The translations under genes and the position numbers were made by a program. A stretch of 64,000 nucleotides of DNA from Phaeobacter sp. 11ANDIMAR09. Its GTDB lineage: Bacteria > Pseudomonadota > Alphaproteobacteria > Rhodobacterales > Rhodobacteraceae. The notes under the pieces are model-generated. The model was not told where the DNA came from. It saw nothing but the letters and a program-made list of their open reading frames with translations, and made no database searches. This document shows, in pieces, positions 26,659 through 36,235 of the stretch (its first letter is position 1; each line of letters starts with the position of its first letter). Where the stretch lies: contig NZ_LIKT01000011.1 of NCBI RefSeq assembly GCF_001294455.1, positions 1-64,000 of the forward strand. Reading direction: 5' to 3'.

Positions 26659-28044
26659 ATGCGTTCACTCTCTGTTCAGAGCGCGGATACCAATATCGGC
26701 CCGAGTCAATCAAATTCGGGCAGTGCAATGTTAAGTCGTGATGACATCCTCAAGACCATGCAGTACGAGCGTTTCCATATCAGTGAACCGCTGAACACCA
26801 CCGGGAAGACCCCGCTCAAGATCACCTATCAATATGCCGGAGGCAGCGCGCCAGGAGATCTGCCGTCCTCGGCGGAATATGACGGGTGGCGGCGCATGAA
26901 GGAGGCCGAAAAGGCCCGTTTCGAAGAGGCTTTGGCCCATTTTGAAAGCTATCTCAATGTAGACTTCGTGCAGGTCAAACGCGCCAGCGATCCCGATCTG
27001 AACGTAGGCGCCATTTCCTTGCCTGGGGCCACCATCGGCAGCGGCGGCTACAGCATTCACTACCAGGGAGATCGGATTACGGAATGGGACGGATTTGTTG
27101 CTTTTGACGCGACACTGGACCTGTCACAGGACCGCTACACCGATCTGTTGCTGCATGAGCTGGGCCATGCCATGGGCTTGCAACATCCCTTCGAAGCCGA
27201 CACCCCGATCCCGGACCAATATGAAAACAATCTCTATTCCCTGATGTCCTATAGCGCCAACCCCCATAATGGGTCACATAGTGATGCGCTCATGTTGTTT
27301 GACGTGCTTGCCTTACAGGACATCTGGGGGGCCGCCGTTAGCACTCCAGACGACAGCCGCTACACAGGTTGCCGCACCAAGACCGTCGATACAATCTGGG
27401 ACAGTGGTGGCATCGACGCGCTGGATGCAACCGGACGCACAAACGCTGTGACGCTAGACCTGCGCCAGGGTGCTTTTTCCTCTTTTGATGCGGAAAAGGA
27501 TGTGGTTGTGACCTTTGGCACCCAGATCGAAAACGCCTATGGGGCCAAGGCCAATGATCGGGTGATCGGCAATGATCTGGACAACCTGCTGCGTGGCCAT
27601 GGCGGCCGGGATCTTTTGGCGGGCAAAGCCGGAGACGACCGCCTGGAAGGGGGATCTGGCGGCGACACCCTCTGGGGGGATCATGGCGACGATCTGATGC
27701 TGGGCGGTCGCGGCGGCGATCGCATGCGCGGCGGCGCGGGCGATGACCGGCTGAGCGGCAACCGTGGCCAGGACAGGCTGGACGGTCAGAGCGGCGATGA
27801 CTTCCTGATCGGCGGCCGCGGCAAAGATGTATTCATCTTCAAAAACCAAGGCGGCGCAGATACGGTCGGCGACTTCAAACCCGGCAAAGATATGCTCAAC
27901 ATCATTGGCCACGGCGATAGAGAAGATCTGCTCAGCAGGGCGCATGACACCGACAAGGGCCTGCTGTTCGACTTTGGCGCTGACGACAGCCTGCTCCTAG
28001 TGAATGTGACGTTGAGTGGTCTTGGCGATGACTTTCTTGTGTAG
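26659..28044 (+). CDS. secreted RTX zinc metalloprotease (serralysin-like)
   Basis: About 461 residues. The catalytic zinc motif HELGHAMGLQHP (H-E-x-x-H-x-x-G-x-x-H; 27154-27189) with a following Met-turn (SLMSYSA) places it in the metzincin M10/serralysin group. The second half has about ten RTX nonapeptides (GGxGxDxLx, for example GGAGDDRLS), which bind calcium outside the cell, and ends in a hydrophobic tail (SLLLVNVTL...DDFLV) expected of type I secretion signals. No type I transporter gene is near. The start is uncertain: 26602, 26659 and 26728 are all in frame and none has a good ribosome site. The gene separates pccB from pccR. Confidence 0.85.
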   Translation: MRSLSVQSADTNIGPSQSNSGSAMLSRDDILKTMQYERFHISEPLNTTGKTPLKITYQYAGGSAPGDLPSSAEYDGWRRMKEAEKARFEEALAHFESYLNVDFVQVKRASDPDLNVGAISLPGATIGSGGYSIHYQGDRITEWDGFVAFDATLDLSQDRYTDLLLHELGHAMGLQHPFEADTPIPDQYENNLYSLMSYSANPHNGSHSDALMLFDVLALQDIWGAAVSTPDDSRYTGCRTKTVDTIWDSGGIDALDATGRTNAVTLDLRQGAFSSFDAEKDVVVTFGTQIENAYGAKANDRVIGNDLDNLLRGHGGRDLLAGKAGDDRLEGGSGGDTLWGDHGDDLMLGGRGGDRMRGGAGDDRLSGNRGQDRLDGQSGDDFLIGGRGKDVFIFKNQGGADTVGDFKPGKDMLNIIGHGDREDLLSRAHDTDKGLLFDFGADDSLLLVNVTLSGLGDDFLV

Positions 28045-28092
28045 GTGGCGCAGCCAATAGACATTCTCACTGCGCTGAACTAAGCCCAAGAG

Positions 28093-29304
28093 ATGCAAAA
28101 CTCCCAAAACGCGGCTCAGCGCGGATTGAGCAAACCCCATATCACCACCCTGATCCTGCTGGCAGGCCTGTCTGCGTTGGGGATGAACCTGCATTTGCCA
28201 GCCCTGCCCAGCATGTCGGAGTATTTCCAGGTCGACTACCGGGTGATGCAACTCTCCGTTGCACTGTATCTGGGCGGCAATGCGGTGGTGCAGATTTTTG
28301 TCGGGCCAATATCTGACCAGATGGGGCGCCGCCCGGTGCTGCTGGTTAGCATGGTGCTGTTCTTGCTGGCCACACTGGGCTGCATCTTTTCCCCAACAGC
28401 CGAAGTGTTTTTGTTTTTCCGCGTGGCGCAGACCGTCGTCGCAGCCACCATGGTACTGAGCCGCGCCGCCGTGCGGGATATGTATGACACCAATGATGCC
28501 GCCAGCATGATCGGCTATGTCACCATGGGCATGGCCGTGGTGCCGATGATCGGCCCGGCCATCGGGGGATTTCTGGATCAATGGTTTGGTTGGACGGCCG
28601 TATTCTGGCTGCTGTTTGCTATGGGGGCTATGACCCTTGCCATCACCTATTTCGACTTTGGCGAAACCGCCCACAAAAGCGGCAAGACACTGCGCGCTCA
28701 GTTTGGGGAGTATCCCGAGCTGTTGCGCTCGCCACGGTTTTGGGGCTATTCGCTCGCCTCTGGTCTGGCCTCTGGCTCCTTCTTTGCCTATCTGGGCGGA
28801 GCGCCCTTTCTCGGCACCGAGATCTACGGCCTGACCAGTGCGGAACTGGGGGTCTACTTCTCGGCGCCTGCCATTGGCTATTTTGCCGGCAATTTCCTTT
28901 CTGGCCGCTACTCCACTCGGGTCGGGATCAACCGGATGGTGCTCTGGGGGTGTATGATCAACGGTATGGGCGTGCTGGTCTCGCTTCTCATTGCCCTGGC
29001 CGGGGCGGATACTGTTTTCACCTTCTTTGGGCTGATGTGTTTTGTTGGCCTTGGCAATGGCATGGCCATTCCCAATGCCACCACAGGCGCGATCTCTGTG
29101 CGCCCGCATCTGGCCGGCACCGCATCGGGCCTCAGCGGGGCCATCATGATTGGTGCTGGCGCCCTGCTCAGCGCCTATGCCGGGTCCCTGCTGAAACCGG
29201 ATTCAACCGCTGTGCCCCTTTTGTTGCTGATGTTTATCACTGCCGTCGCAGGGCTTTTGTCGATCTTCTATGTGATCCGTCGCGAAAGGCAATTGGGAAG
29301 CTGA
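28093..29304 (+). CDS. MFS drug-resistance transporter, Bcr/CflA type
   Basis: 403 residues with about 12 membrane segments. It shows the Bcr/CflA features: an N-terminal LILLAGLSALGMNLHLPALP (with the D/N-x-x-LPALP segment), the MFS motif GPISDQMGRRPVLL between segments 2 and 3, and RAAVRDMYD in segment 4. Proton-driven export of small toxic molecules is the family role; the substrate is not predictable. It follows the RTX protease by 48 bases in the same direction and may be co-transcribed with it. Confidence 0.88.
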   Translation: MQNSQNAAQRGLSKPHITTLILLAGLSALGMNLHLPALPSMSEYFQVDYRVMQLSVALYLGGNAVVQIFVGPISDQMGRRPVLLVSMVLFLLATLGCIFSPTAEVFLFFRVAQTVVAATMVLSRAAVRDMYDTNDAASMIGYVTMGMAVVPMIGPAIGGFLDQWFGWTAVFWLLFAMGAMTLAITYFDFGETAHKSGKTLRAQFGEYPELLRSPRFWGYSLASGLASGSFFAYLGGAPFLGTEIYGLTSAELGVYFSAPAIGYFAGNFLSGRYSTRVGINRMVLWGCMINGMGVLVSLLIALAGADTVFTFFGLMCFVGLGNGMAIPNATTGAISVRPHLAGTASGLSGAIMIGAGALLSAYAGSLLKPDSTAVPLLLLMFITAVAGLLSIFYVIRRERQLGS

Positions 29305-29313
29305 CTTGCTGTC

Positions 29314-29329
29314 AGTGCAACTTTGCAAT
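29314..29329. promoter_or_regulatory. PccR operator candidate, distal site before pccR
   Basis: AGTGCAAC abuts TTTGCAAT, giving 5 of 8 and 7 of 8 matches to TTTGCAAA in the same abutting arrangement as at pccB. It starts 56 bases before the pccR ATG. Confidence 0.55.
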
Positions 29330-29351
29330 TATACTTCTTTAGGATGGTAGA

Positions 29352-29359
29352 TTTGCAAA
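29352..29359. promoter_or_regulatory. PccR operator candidate, proximal site at the pccR start
   Basis: A perfect TTTGCAAA overlapping the Shine-Dalgarno of pccR, 11 bases before its ATG and exactly 30 bases (about three helical turns) from the distal site. The position suggests autorepression. Confidence 0.6.
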
Positions 29360-29369
29360 GGTGCCGCCA

Positions 29370-30758
29370 ATGGCCACACAGAAACTCTATGCAGGCGCCA
29401 AACTGCGCGAGATGCGCACCCGGCTTGAGCTGACGCAAAAAGATTTTGCGTCCAAGCTGGGGGTTTCCCTGCCCTATCTGAACCAGATGGAAAACAACAA
29501 CCGACCGGTATCCACCACGGTTGTATTGGCCCTGGCGCAGGAGTTCGGCCTGGATGTGACCGAGCTGTCGACCGGCGATAGTGAGCGTCTGGTCAGTGAC
29601 ATGCGCGAAGCCATGGCCGATCCGGTCTTTGCTGACGAGGCCCCGCCACTGGCGGATCTGCGCCTCACCGCCTCCAATGCCCCTGCCCTGGCGCGCGCCT
29701 TTCTCAGCCTGCATCGCGCCTACCGCCAAACCCACGAGCGGCTTGCCTCGCTGGATGAGGCCCTGGGGCGCGAAGATTCCCGCATCCAGGCCAGCCCCTG
29801 GGAAGAGGTGCGCGATTTCTTCCACTATTGCGACAATTACATCGACGCGATGGATCGGGCTGCCGAGCGTTTTGCAGGCTCCGCGGATGTGCGACTAGCC
29901 GCAACCAATGCGCTGGAGAATGCCGGCATCACCATCTCCGTGACTGATATGGACGGGCTGCGCGGCTATGATCCCGAGAGCCGCAGCCTGCGGCTCTCCA
30001 ACCGGTCCAGCCCGCCGACACAGGTGTTTCAACTGCTCTTGCAGGTGGCCCTGCTCAGCCAGGAGAGCCTGTTGGAGGCAACGCTGGATTTTGCCCGCTT
30101 CCAAAGCGACGAGGCCCGCGCCATCGCCAAGATCGGTCTCGCCAATTACTTTGCCGGCGCGGCGCTGATGCCCTATGGCCGCTTTCTGGCTGCCGCCCAG
30201 GAAGACCGCCACGATCTGGAACGCCTTGCTACCCGGTTCGGTGCCTCGATCGAGCAGGTCGCACATCGCCTGTCGACCCTGCAACGCCCCGGCGCCAAGG
30301 GCATTCCCTTTTTCTTTGTTCGGGTTGACCAGGCCGGGACTATCACCAAACGACACTCGGCCACACGGTTGCAATTCGCCCGCTTTGGCGGCGCCTGCCC
30401 GCTGTGGAACGTACATCGCGCCTTTGAAACGCCGGGACGTTTCCTGCGGCAGCTGGCCGAAACCCCGGACGGGGTGCGCTATATCTCGCTGGCGCGGGAC
30501 GTTTCAAAATCCGGCGGCTCCTTTGGCTCACCTGTACGGCGCTACGCCATTGCCCTGGGCTGCGAGGTCCGCCACGCCCCGGCTCTGGTCTATGCGGACA
30601 ATCTGGAGTTGAGCAATACTTCAGCCTATGAGCCCATCGGCATCTCCTGCCGCATCTGTGAACGCAAGACCTGCCACCAGCGCTCAGTTCCACCGCTGGA
30701 GCGCCGCCTCAGCATCAATAATGACCAGCGCGGCGTGCTGCCCTATGAAGTCAGCTAG
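29370..30758 (+). CDS. pccR: PccR, short-chain fatty acyl-CoA-responsive regulator (XRE/ScfR family)
   Basis: 462 residues. An N-terminal XRE helix-turn-helix (residues 6-60: KLREMRTRLELTQKDFASKL, VSLPYLNQMENNNRPVS) is joined to a long sensor region of the RamB/MccR/PccR type. The C-terminus has the family's conserved cysteines (CPLWNVHRAF and GISCRICERKTCHQRS, with PPL after). In R. sphaeroides the homologue controls pccB and itself through TTTGCAAA sites; the same sites stand before this gene and before pccB. AAAGG precedes ATG 29370, and GTG 29361 is less likely. Here the gene is 2.8 kb away from pccB because of two intervening genes. Confidence 0.88.
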   Translation: MATQKLYAGAKLREMRTRLELTQKDFASKLGVSLPYLNQMENNNRPVSTTVVLALAQEFGLDVTELSTGDSERLVSDMREAMADPVFADEAPPLADLRLTASNAPALARAFLSLHRAYRQTHERLASLDEALGREDSRIQASPWEEVRDFFHYCDNYIDAMDRAAERFAGSADVRLAATNALENAGITISVTDMDGLRGYDPESRSLRLSNRSSPPTQVFQLLLQVALLSQESLLEATLDFARFQSDEARAIAKIGLANYFAGAALMPYGRFLAAAQEDRHDLERLATRFGASIEQVAHRLSTLQRPGAKGIPFFFVRVDQAGTITKRHSATRLQFARFGGACPLWNVHRAFETPGRFLRQLAETPDGVRYISLARDVSKSGGSFGSPVRRYAIALGCEVRHAPALVYADNLELSNTSAYEPIGISCRICERKTCHQRSVPPLERRLSINNDQRGVLPYEVS

Positions 30759-30801
30759 GCTCCGTTCCAACGCTAGAACGTCAGGCCGGATAGGCTCAGA
30801 C

Positions 30802-30826
30802 AAAAAAGGGAGCGCCTCGCGCTCCC
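30802..30826 (-). terminator. intrinsic terminator of the ydcH-like gene
   Basis: GGGAGCGC, loop CTC, GCGCTCCC (30808-30826) with six T on the minus-strand side. It may also stop pccR readthrough weakly. Confidence 0.8.
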
Positions 30827-30898
30827 GGTTACTCGTGACCATACATGCTAAACCGCCCTGCTAGCATGTGCTAACAGGGCAGCTTTATCGTCGAAGCC

Positions 30899-31138
30899 TC
30901 AGGCCTTGGCCAGAATGCTCCAGATCTCATCCTTCAGTGCACCGCGTTTTTTGCGCAGCTCAACCTCGGTCAGCTCTTCCAGAGGCTCCACATTGGTTTC
31001 GGCGCGATGTACCGCGCGGTTCACCTCGTGATACTCATCCGCCAATTTGGCAAAATGCGCGTCTGACTGTTTCAACTGGCTCATGGCATCCACTTTGTCG
31101 GGGAATTCTTGGGCCAGCTCATGGGGGGTATTGGACAT
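30899..31138 (-). CDS. YdcH-family (DUF465) small protein
   Basis: 79 residues, wholly helical, with the DUF465/YdcH pattern FAKLADEYHEVNRAVHRAE, LEELTEVELRKKRGALKDEI. Homologues are short cytosolic coiled-coil proteins of unknown function. GAGCG lies a few bases before ATG. It has its own terminator. Confidence 0.85.
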   Translation of the reverse strand: MSNTPHELAQEFPDKVDAMSQLKQSDAHFAKLADEYHEVNRAVHRAETNVEPLEELTEVELRKKRGALKDEIWSILAKA

Positions 31139-31287
31139 CTGTTCGCTCCTTATATTTGGGTCAGGAGCAGGCTATTGCGCGCGCAATAGCTCCACCTTGA
31201 CGCGGATCAAACAAACATCTGAAAAAGGTGTGTCAGTCCGGATTTTTAGGGGAAATCGGATTTCCCCCTCCGGGCTTCTAGCGCGGC

Positions 31288-31330
31288 ACAAAAAAGGTCG
31301 CCGCTCCCGAATGGCAGGAGCGGCGACCTT
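31288..31330 (-). terminator. intrinsic terminator of betA
   Basis: A 14-bp perfect stem, AAGGTCGCCGCTCC (31294-31307) with GGAGCGGCGACCTT (31317-31330), followed on the minus strand by six to eight T. It marks the end of the betC-betB-betA unit. Confidence 0.9.
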
Positions 31331-31355
31331 GCAATTAACACAGGTGAGCAGCCGT

Positions 31356-33011
31356 TTATCGCTGGCTCTCCTGCCAGTTCTTGTTGAACCATGGCTCAGC
31401 ATTTGACGCCGCAAGACGGCGACCCAGAATATGGTCTGAAGCCTTTTCCCCTGTCATGATCGAGGGGCCGTTGAGATTGCCATTGGTAATGCGCGGGAAG
31501 ATCGAACTGTCGGCAACCCGCAGGCCATCCACGCCAATGACCCGGCACTCAGGATCGACAACTGCCATCGGATCATCTGCTGCACCCATCTTGCAGGTGC
31601 CGCAGGGGTGGTAGGCGCTTTCCGCGTGCTCCCGGATAAAACCGTCCAGCTCCTCATCGCTCTGCAGCGCATCGCCAGGCTGGATCTCATGTTTGACAAA
31701 GGGCTTCATTGCCTCCTGGCCAAAGACCTCCCGCGTCAGGCGGATACATTTGCGGAAATCAATCCAGTCCTGTTCCGTCGACATGTAGTTGAAAAAGATC
31801 TTGGGCGCGTCCTTGGGATCGGCACTGGCCAGGGTGATCTCGCCGCGCGACTCCGACCGCATCGGCCCAACATGCGCCTGAAAGCCATGGCCTTCGGCTG
31901 CGGCCTGACCATCGTAGCGCACGGCAATGGGCAGGAAGTGGTACTGGATATCCGGATAATCAATGCCCTTGTCAGAGCGGATGAAAGCGGCACTTTCAAA
32001 CTGGTTCGACGCTCCAAGCCCTGTCTTGCGAAACAACCACTGCGCCCCAACCCAGGCCTTGCCAAAGAGGTTCCAGTATTTGAACAGGGTGATGGGCTGC
32101 TTGCAGGCGTATTGAAAATAGAATTCCAGATGATCCTGCAGATTCTGACCCACGCCAGGACGATCCGCGACAACCTCAATGCCGTGTTCCGCCAGATGTT
32201 CAGCCGGGCCGACGCCAGACAGCATCAGCAATTTCGGCGAGTTGATCGAGCTGGCTGCCAGGATTACCTCAACCTCTGCGTCAATCACCTCAATCTTGCC
32301 ACCACGCTCAACCTCGACACCGGTTGCGCGACCATCCTGGATCACCACTTTGCGGGCCAGGGCGCGGATCATATCGCAATTGTCGCGTTTCAATGCCGGA
32401 CGCAGATAGGCATTGGCCGCCGACCAGCGCCGCCCCTTGTAGACGGTCATCTCCATCGGGCCAAAGCCCTCTTGCTGCTCGCCGTTGTAGTCTTCGGTCA
32501 CCGGATAGCCCGCCTGTTCGCCCGCGGATACAAAGGCGTCATGCAACGGGTTATCGCGCGGGCCTCGGGTGACATGCAGGGGACCATCTTTGCCGCGCCA
32601 ATCGGCGTCGCCCCCCTGACCGCGATTGTCCCAGGTCTCCATGCGTTTGAAATAGGGCAGCACATCGGCATAGGACCAGCCTGCAGCGCCGCTTTCGGCC
32701 CAGTGGTTGTAGTCGCCGGCATGACCACGCACATAGACCATTCCGTTGATCGAAGACGAGCCTCCAATGACCTTGCCGCGTGGGGTCACCAGCTCGCGAT
32801 TGTCCAGATGCGGCTCGGGCTGGGATTTATACCCCCAGTCATACAGCGACATATTCATCGGATAAGACAGCGCGCCGGGCATCTGGATAAGCGGCCCCAC
32901 ATCGGTGCCGCCATGCTCGATGATCAGCACCGACTTGCCTGCCTCTGACAGACGATAGGCTATGGCACAGCCCGCCGAGCCGGCCCCTACGATCACATAA
33001 TCCGCTTTCAT
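31356..33011 (-). CDS. betA: choline dehydrogenase
   Basis: 551 residues, GMC oxidoreductase. Oxidises choline to betaine aldehyde with FAD at the membrane. The Rossmann motif [16 protein letters not shown] (GxGxxG from residue 8) opens the protein. GMC signature 1 is in [19 protein letters not shown], and the substrate-side histidine lies in [13 protein letters not shown] near the C-terminus. GGAGACGAAAT precedes ATG 33011. It is the last gene of the bet cluster, separated from betB by a structured 117-base spacer that contains an 18-bp inverted repeat and a G-quadruplex motif. Confidence 0.96.
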   Translation of the reverse strand: MKADYVIVGAGSAGCAIAYRLSEAGKSVLIIEHGGTDVGPLIQMPGALSYPMNMSLYDWGYKSQPEPHLDNRELVTPRGKVIGGSSSINGMVYVRGHAGDYNHWAESGAAGWSYADVLPYFKRMETWDNRGQGGDADWRGKDGPLHVTRGPRDNPLHDAFVSAGEQAGYPVTEDYNGEQQEGFGPMEMTVYKGRRWSAANAYLRPALKRDNCDMIRALARKVVIQDGRATGVEVERGGKIEVIDAEVEVILAASSINSPKLLMLSGVGPAEHLAEHGIEVVADRPGVGQNLQDHLEFYFQYACKQPITLFKYWNLFGKAWVGAQWLFRKTGLGASNQFESAAFIRSDKGIDYPDIQYHFLPIAVRYDGQAAAEGHGFQAHVGPMRSESRGEITLASADPKDAPKIFFNYMSTEQDWIDFRKCIRLTREVFGQEAMKPFVKHEIQPGDALQSDEELDGFIREHAESAYHPCGTCKMGAADDPMAVVDPECRVIGVDGLRVADSSIFPRITNGNLNGPSIMTGEKASDHILGRRLAASNAEPWFNKNWQESQR

Positions 33012-33054
33012 ATTTCGTCTCCGAATACGGCCCGGGCCGCGTCTTTCCCCCATG

Positions 33055-33076
33055 GGGGTCTTTCTTCAAAGACCCC
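33055..33076 (-). promoter_or_regulatory. hairpin in the betA leader
   Basis: GGGGTCTTT and AAAGACCCC pair around a 4-base loop (9 bp, perfect). It overlaps CCCCCATGGGGG at 33049-33060. In the transcript it lies 44-65 bases before the betA start, so it could affect betA expression or mRNA processing. Confidence 0.5.
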
Positions 33077-33129
33077 ATTGCCCTTTGGGGCAACGGGGCG
33101 GGTGGGTGGGCGTTGGCCCAAAGGGCAAT
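33077..33129. repeat. 18-bp inverted repeat enclosing a G-quadruplex motif, betB-betA spacer
   Basis: Left arm 33077-33094 and right arm 33112-33129 match as inverted copies at 17 of 18 positions (ATTGCCCTTTGGGGCAAC on the left). The 17-base loop contains GGGGCGGGTGGGTGGG (33095-33110): four G runs with single-base loops on the plus strand. The arm next to betB touches its stop codon. Confidence 0.75.
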
Positions 33130-34586
33130 CAGAAGGCCGCTTCAACATCACCCATACGCACATAGACAGATTTCACCTGGCTGAAGTGCTTGATCGCCTC
33201 TTTCGAGTTCTCACGCCCCACCCCCGAGGCCTTGACCCCACCAAAGGGCGCTTCAACCGGGGCATCATTGTATGAATTAATAAAGCAGCTGCCTGCTTCC
33301 AGATTGCCAATCACCCGATGCGCACGGGTGAAGTCCTTGGTGAAAACCCCGGCAGACAGACCAAACTCGGTATCATTGGCGCGCGCTACCACCTCTTCTT
33401 CGGTGTCAAAATCCAGCACTGACATAACAGGGCCAAAGATCTCTTCGCGCGCAATCGTCATATCATCCGTCACATCGGCAAAGACAGTCGGCTCAATAAA
33501 GAACCCATCCATATCTGCACGCTTGCCGCCACAGATCAGCCGCGCGCCTTCCGCTTTGCCCTTTTCCACATAGCCCATGACGATATCCATCTGGTTTTGC
33601 GTGACCATGGGGCCAAAGCTGGTGGCCTCATCCATCGGATCACCCAACACAGCATTGCCTACCCGCTCGGCCAGACGTGCCAGGAATTTCTCCTTGATGC
33701 CTTTTTGCACAAAAACGCGGGTGCCGTTGGAACAGACCTGCCCCGAGGAATAGAAGTTGCCATTGATGGCACCGCCGACCGCATTGTCGATATCCGCGTC
33801 ATCAAAGACGATCATGGGCGATTTGCCACCCAGCTCCATGGTGACATGTTTCATGTCGGCCGCTGCCGCAGCATAGACCTTCTTGCCGGTGGGAACCGAT
33901 CCAGTCAGCGAGACCTTGTCGACGCGCGGATCAGTGACCAAAGCGCCGCCCACTTCGCCCATGCCCTGCACCACATTGTAAACACCTGCAGGCAGACCGG
34001 CCTCAAACAGGATCTCCGCCACTTTCAACGCGCACAAAGGCGTGGTTTCAGAGGGTTTGAACACCATCGAGTTGCCACAAGCCAGGGCGGGCGCACCTTT
34101 CCAGCAGGCGATCTGGGTGGGGTAGTTCCAGGCACCGATACCGACACAGACCCCCAGGGCCTCGCGGATGGTATAGACCCAATCTTCGCCCATGGGGATA
34201 TGCTCACCGGTCAGGCTACCGGCCAGGCCACCAAAATACTCCAGCGCATCGGCACCTGATGTGGCATCCGCCACCAGGGTTTCCTGCATTGGTTTGCCGG
34301 TGTCATAGGTCTCCAGCACCGACAGATCATAGTTGCGCTCACGCATGATATCAGCGGCGCGGCGCAACACGCGTCCACGCTCGGTGCCGCTCATCTTGGC
34401 CCAGATTTTCTGGCCGGCCTTGGCGCTTTCCAAAGCGGCATCAACAATTGCCGGGGTCGCCGCATAGACGGTGGCAATCTGTTCGCCACTATAGGCGTAG
34501 ATCACCGGGATCGGGGTGCCACCCGTGTCTTCTACATATTCACCATTGATGAAATGGCTGGCTTTGGGCTGCGCGGGATGGGTCAT
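33129..34586 (-). CDS. betB: betaine aldehyde dehydrogenase
   Basis: 485 residues, NAD(P)-dependent aldehyde dehydrogenase that makes glycine betaine. Visible motifs: PWNYP-type ([20 protein letters not shown]), [10 protein letters not shown] with the general-base Glu, and [14 protein letters not shown] with the catalytic Cys. The C-terminal [20 protein letters not shown] block is also typical of BetB. ATG 34586 was preferred over TTG 34601 because of the start codon. It lies 29 bases after betC and before betA, giving the order sulfatase, aldehyde dehydrogenase, choline dehydrogenase in the transcript. Confidence 0.96.
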   Translation of the reverse strand: MTHPAQPKASHFINGEYVEDTGGTPIPVIYAYSGEQIATVYAATPAIVDAALESAKAGQKIWAKMSGTERGRVLRRAADIMRERNYDLSVLETYDTGKPMQETLVADATSGADALEYFGGLAGSLTGEHIPMGEDWVYTIREALGVCVGIGAWNYPTQIACWKGAPALACGNSMVFKPSETTPLCALKVAEILFEAGLPAGVYNVVQGMGEVGGALVTDPRVDKVSLTGSVPTGKKVYAAAAADMKHVTMELGGKSPMIVFDDADIDNAVGGAINGNFYSSGQVCSNGTRVFVQKGIKEKFLARLAERVGNAVLGDPMDEATSFGPMVTQNQMDIVMGYVEKGKAEGARLICGGKRADMDGFFIEPTVFADVTDDMTIAREEIFGPVMSVLDFDTEEEVVARANDTEFGLSAGVFTKDFTRAHRVIGNLEAGSCFINSYNDAPVEAPFGGVKASGVGRENSKEAIKHFSQVKSVYVRMGDVEAAF

Positions 34587-34615
34587 TGGATGTTCTTTCA
34601 AGTTCAGAAATTAGG

Positions 34616-36124
34616 TTACTCGCCACGGGGAAAACGTTTGTTTTCCTCCAGATTGTCGAGGTTCATGTGATTGCGCATGTAGCGCTCGGAGGCCTTTTGC
34701 AATGGCTGGTAGTCCCAGGGGTAGTAGCCGCCCTGACGCAGCGCCTCGTAGACCACCCAACGACGCGCCTGACTGGCCCGCACATCGGCGTCAAAGCGCG
34801 CCAGATCCCAGCGTGCCTCGGACTTGGCCTTGAGCGTCTGAAGCGTGCCCGCATGAGCCGGATCCTCTGCCAGATTGGTCAGCTCCAACGGATCCGCCTC
34901 CAGATCAAACAGCTGGTCAGGATCAAGGCTGCAGCGGTTGTATTTCCATTTGCCGTAGCGCAGCGAGACCAGTGGCGCATAAGAGGCCTCGGCGGCATAT
35001 TCCATCGCCACCGGGCTGGTGCGTTCCACGCCCTTGGCCAACGGCACCAGGTTTTCACCGTCGGTCCAGGGAGCGATTTCTTCCATCGGCAAGCCCGCCA
35101 ACGCACCCAGGGTCGGGTTCACATCCAGGGTGGAAACCGGAGTTTCGATCAGACCCGCAGGCAAATCCGGGGCAGAGATCATCAGCGGCACACGGGCAGA
35201 GCCGTCATAAAAGCTCATCTTGAACCAGAGGCCGCGCTCGCCCAGCATGTCACCGTGGTCAGAGACAAAGAGAATAATCGCCTCCTGCCTTGTGTCTTCC
35301 AGCACCTGCAGGATCTCGCCGATCTTGTCATCCAGATAGGAGATATTGGCAAAATAGGCGCGGCGCGAACGCTTGATGTTGTCCTCAGTGATGTCAAAGC
35401 TGCGCCAGTCATTGGCGTCGAAAATCCGCTGCACGTGTGGATCGTGGTCCTCATAGGCCAGTGCTGAGGTTTCGGGCAGCAGGTGATCGCAATCCTCGTA
35501 GAGATCCCAATATTTCTTGCGCGCCACATAGGGGTCATGCGGATGGGTGAAGCTGACGGTCAGCGCCCAGGGGCGCGCGTCCAGCCCGCGCGACAGTTCA
35601 TAGAGCTTGGCGGTGGCGTTATAGGCCACCTCATCGTCGTATTCCATCTGGTTGGAAGTTTCGGCCACCCCTGCCCCGGTGACGGAGCCCATATTGTGAT
35701 ACCACCAATCGATGCGCTCGCCTGGTTTGCGATAATCCGGCGTCCAGCCAAAATCGGCCGGGTAGATATCGGTGGTCAAGCGGTCCTCAAACCCGTGCAA
35801 TTGATCGGGGCCGACAAAATGCATCTTGCCCGACAGGCAGGTGTAATAGCCCGCGCGACGCAGATGATGCGCATAGGTCGGAATGTCACTGCTGAACTCA
35901 GCCGCGTTGTCATAGACGCCGGTGCGCGAGGGCAACTGTCCGGACATGAACGCGGCACGCCCCGGCGCGCAGAGCGGCGAGGCGGTATAGGCATTGGCAA
36001 AGCGGGTCGAGCGCTCTGCCAGTTTCTTAAGGTTGGGGGCGTGCAACCAATCCGCCGGACCATCCGGAAACAGCGTACCGTTCAACTGATCAACCATCAG
36101 GATCAGGATATTCGGCTTGGTCAT
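34616..36124 (-). CDS. betC: choline-sulfatase
   Basis: 502 residues. Hydrolyses choline-O-sulfate to choline and sulfate, feeding betA and betB. The type I sulfatase motif C-x-P-x-R is intact (C52-A-P54-G-R56 within SPLCAPGRAAFMSG); C52 would be converted to formylglycine. Metal-binding D11 (ILMVDQ) and SDHGDMLGE are present, and the C-terminal RRWVVYEALRQGGYYPWDYQ segment is characteristic of choline-sulfatases. No signal peptide is seen, so it acts in the cytosol after import. GGGGAG precedes ATG 36124. Confidence 0.94.
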   Translation of the reverse strand: MTKPNILILMVDQLNGTLFPDGPADWLHAPNLKKLAERSTRFANAYTASPLCAPGRAAFMSGQLPSRTGVYDNAAEFSSDIPTYAHHLRRAGYYTCLSGKMHFVGPDQLHGFEDRLTTDIYPADFGWTPDYRKPGERIDWWYHNMGSVTGAGVAETSNQMEYDDEVAYNATAKLYELSRGLDARPWALTVSFTHPHDPYVARKKYWDLYEDCDHLLPETSALAYEDHDPHVQRIFDANDWRSFDITEDNIKRSRRAYFANISYLDDKIGEILQVLEDTRQEAIILFVSDHGDMLGERGLWFKMSFYDGSARVPLMISAPDLPAGLIETPVSTLDVNPTLGALAGLPMEEIAPWTDGENLVPLAKGVERTSPVAMEYAAEASYAPLVSLRYGKWKYNRCSLDPDQLFDLEADPLELTNLAEDPAHAGTLQTLKAKSEARWDLARFDADVRASQARRWVVYEALRQGGYYPWDYQPLQKASERYMRNHMNLDNLEENKRFPRGE

Positions 36125-36235
36125 TGGTGGGGCTCCCCTAGAATTTCGAGCCTCTCGGCCCACTTGAATGTGCTGCCAGCCTACTGGCCTTTTGGGTCTT
36201 TTGCAGGTCGGCCTGCGACCTCCTTTTGCTGCAAT

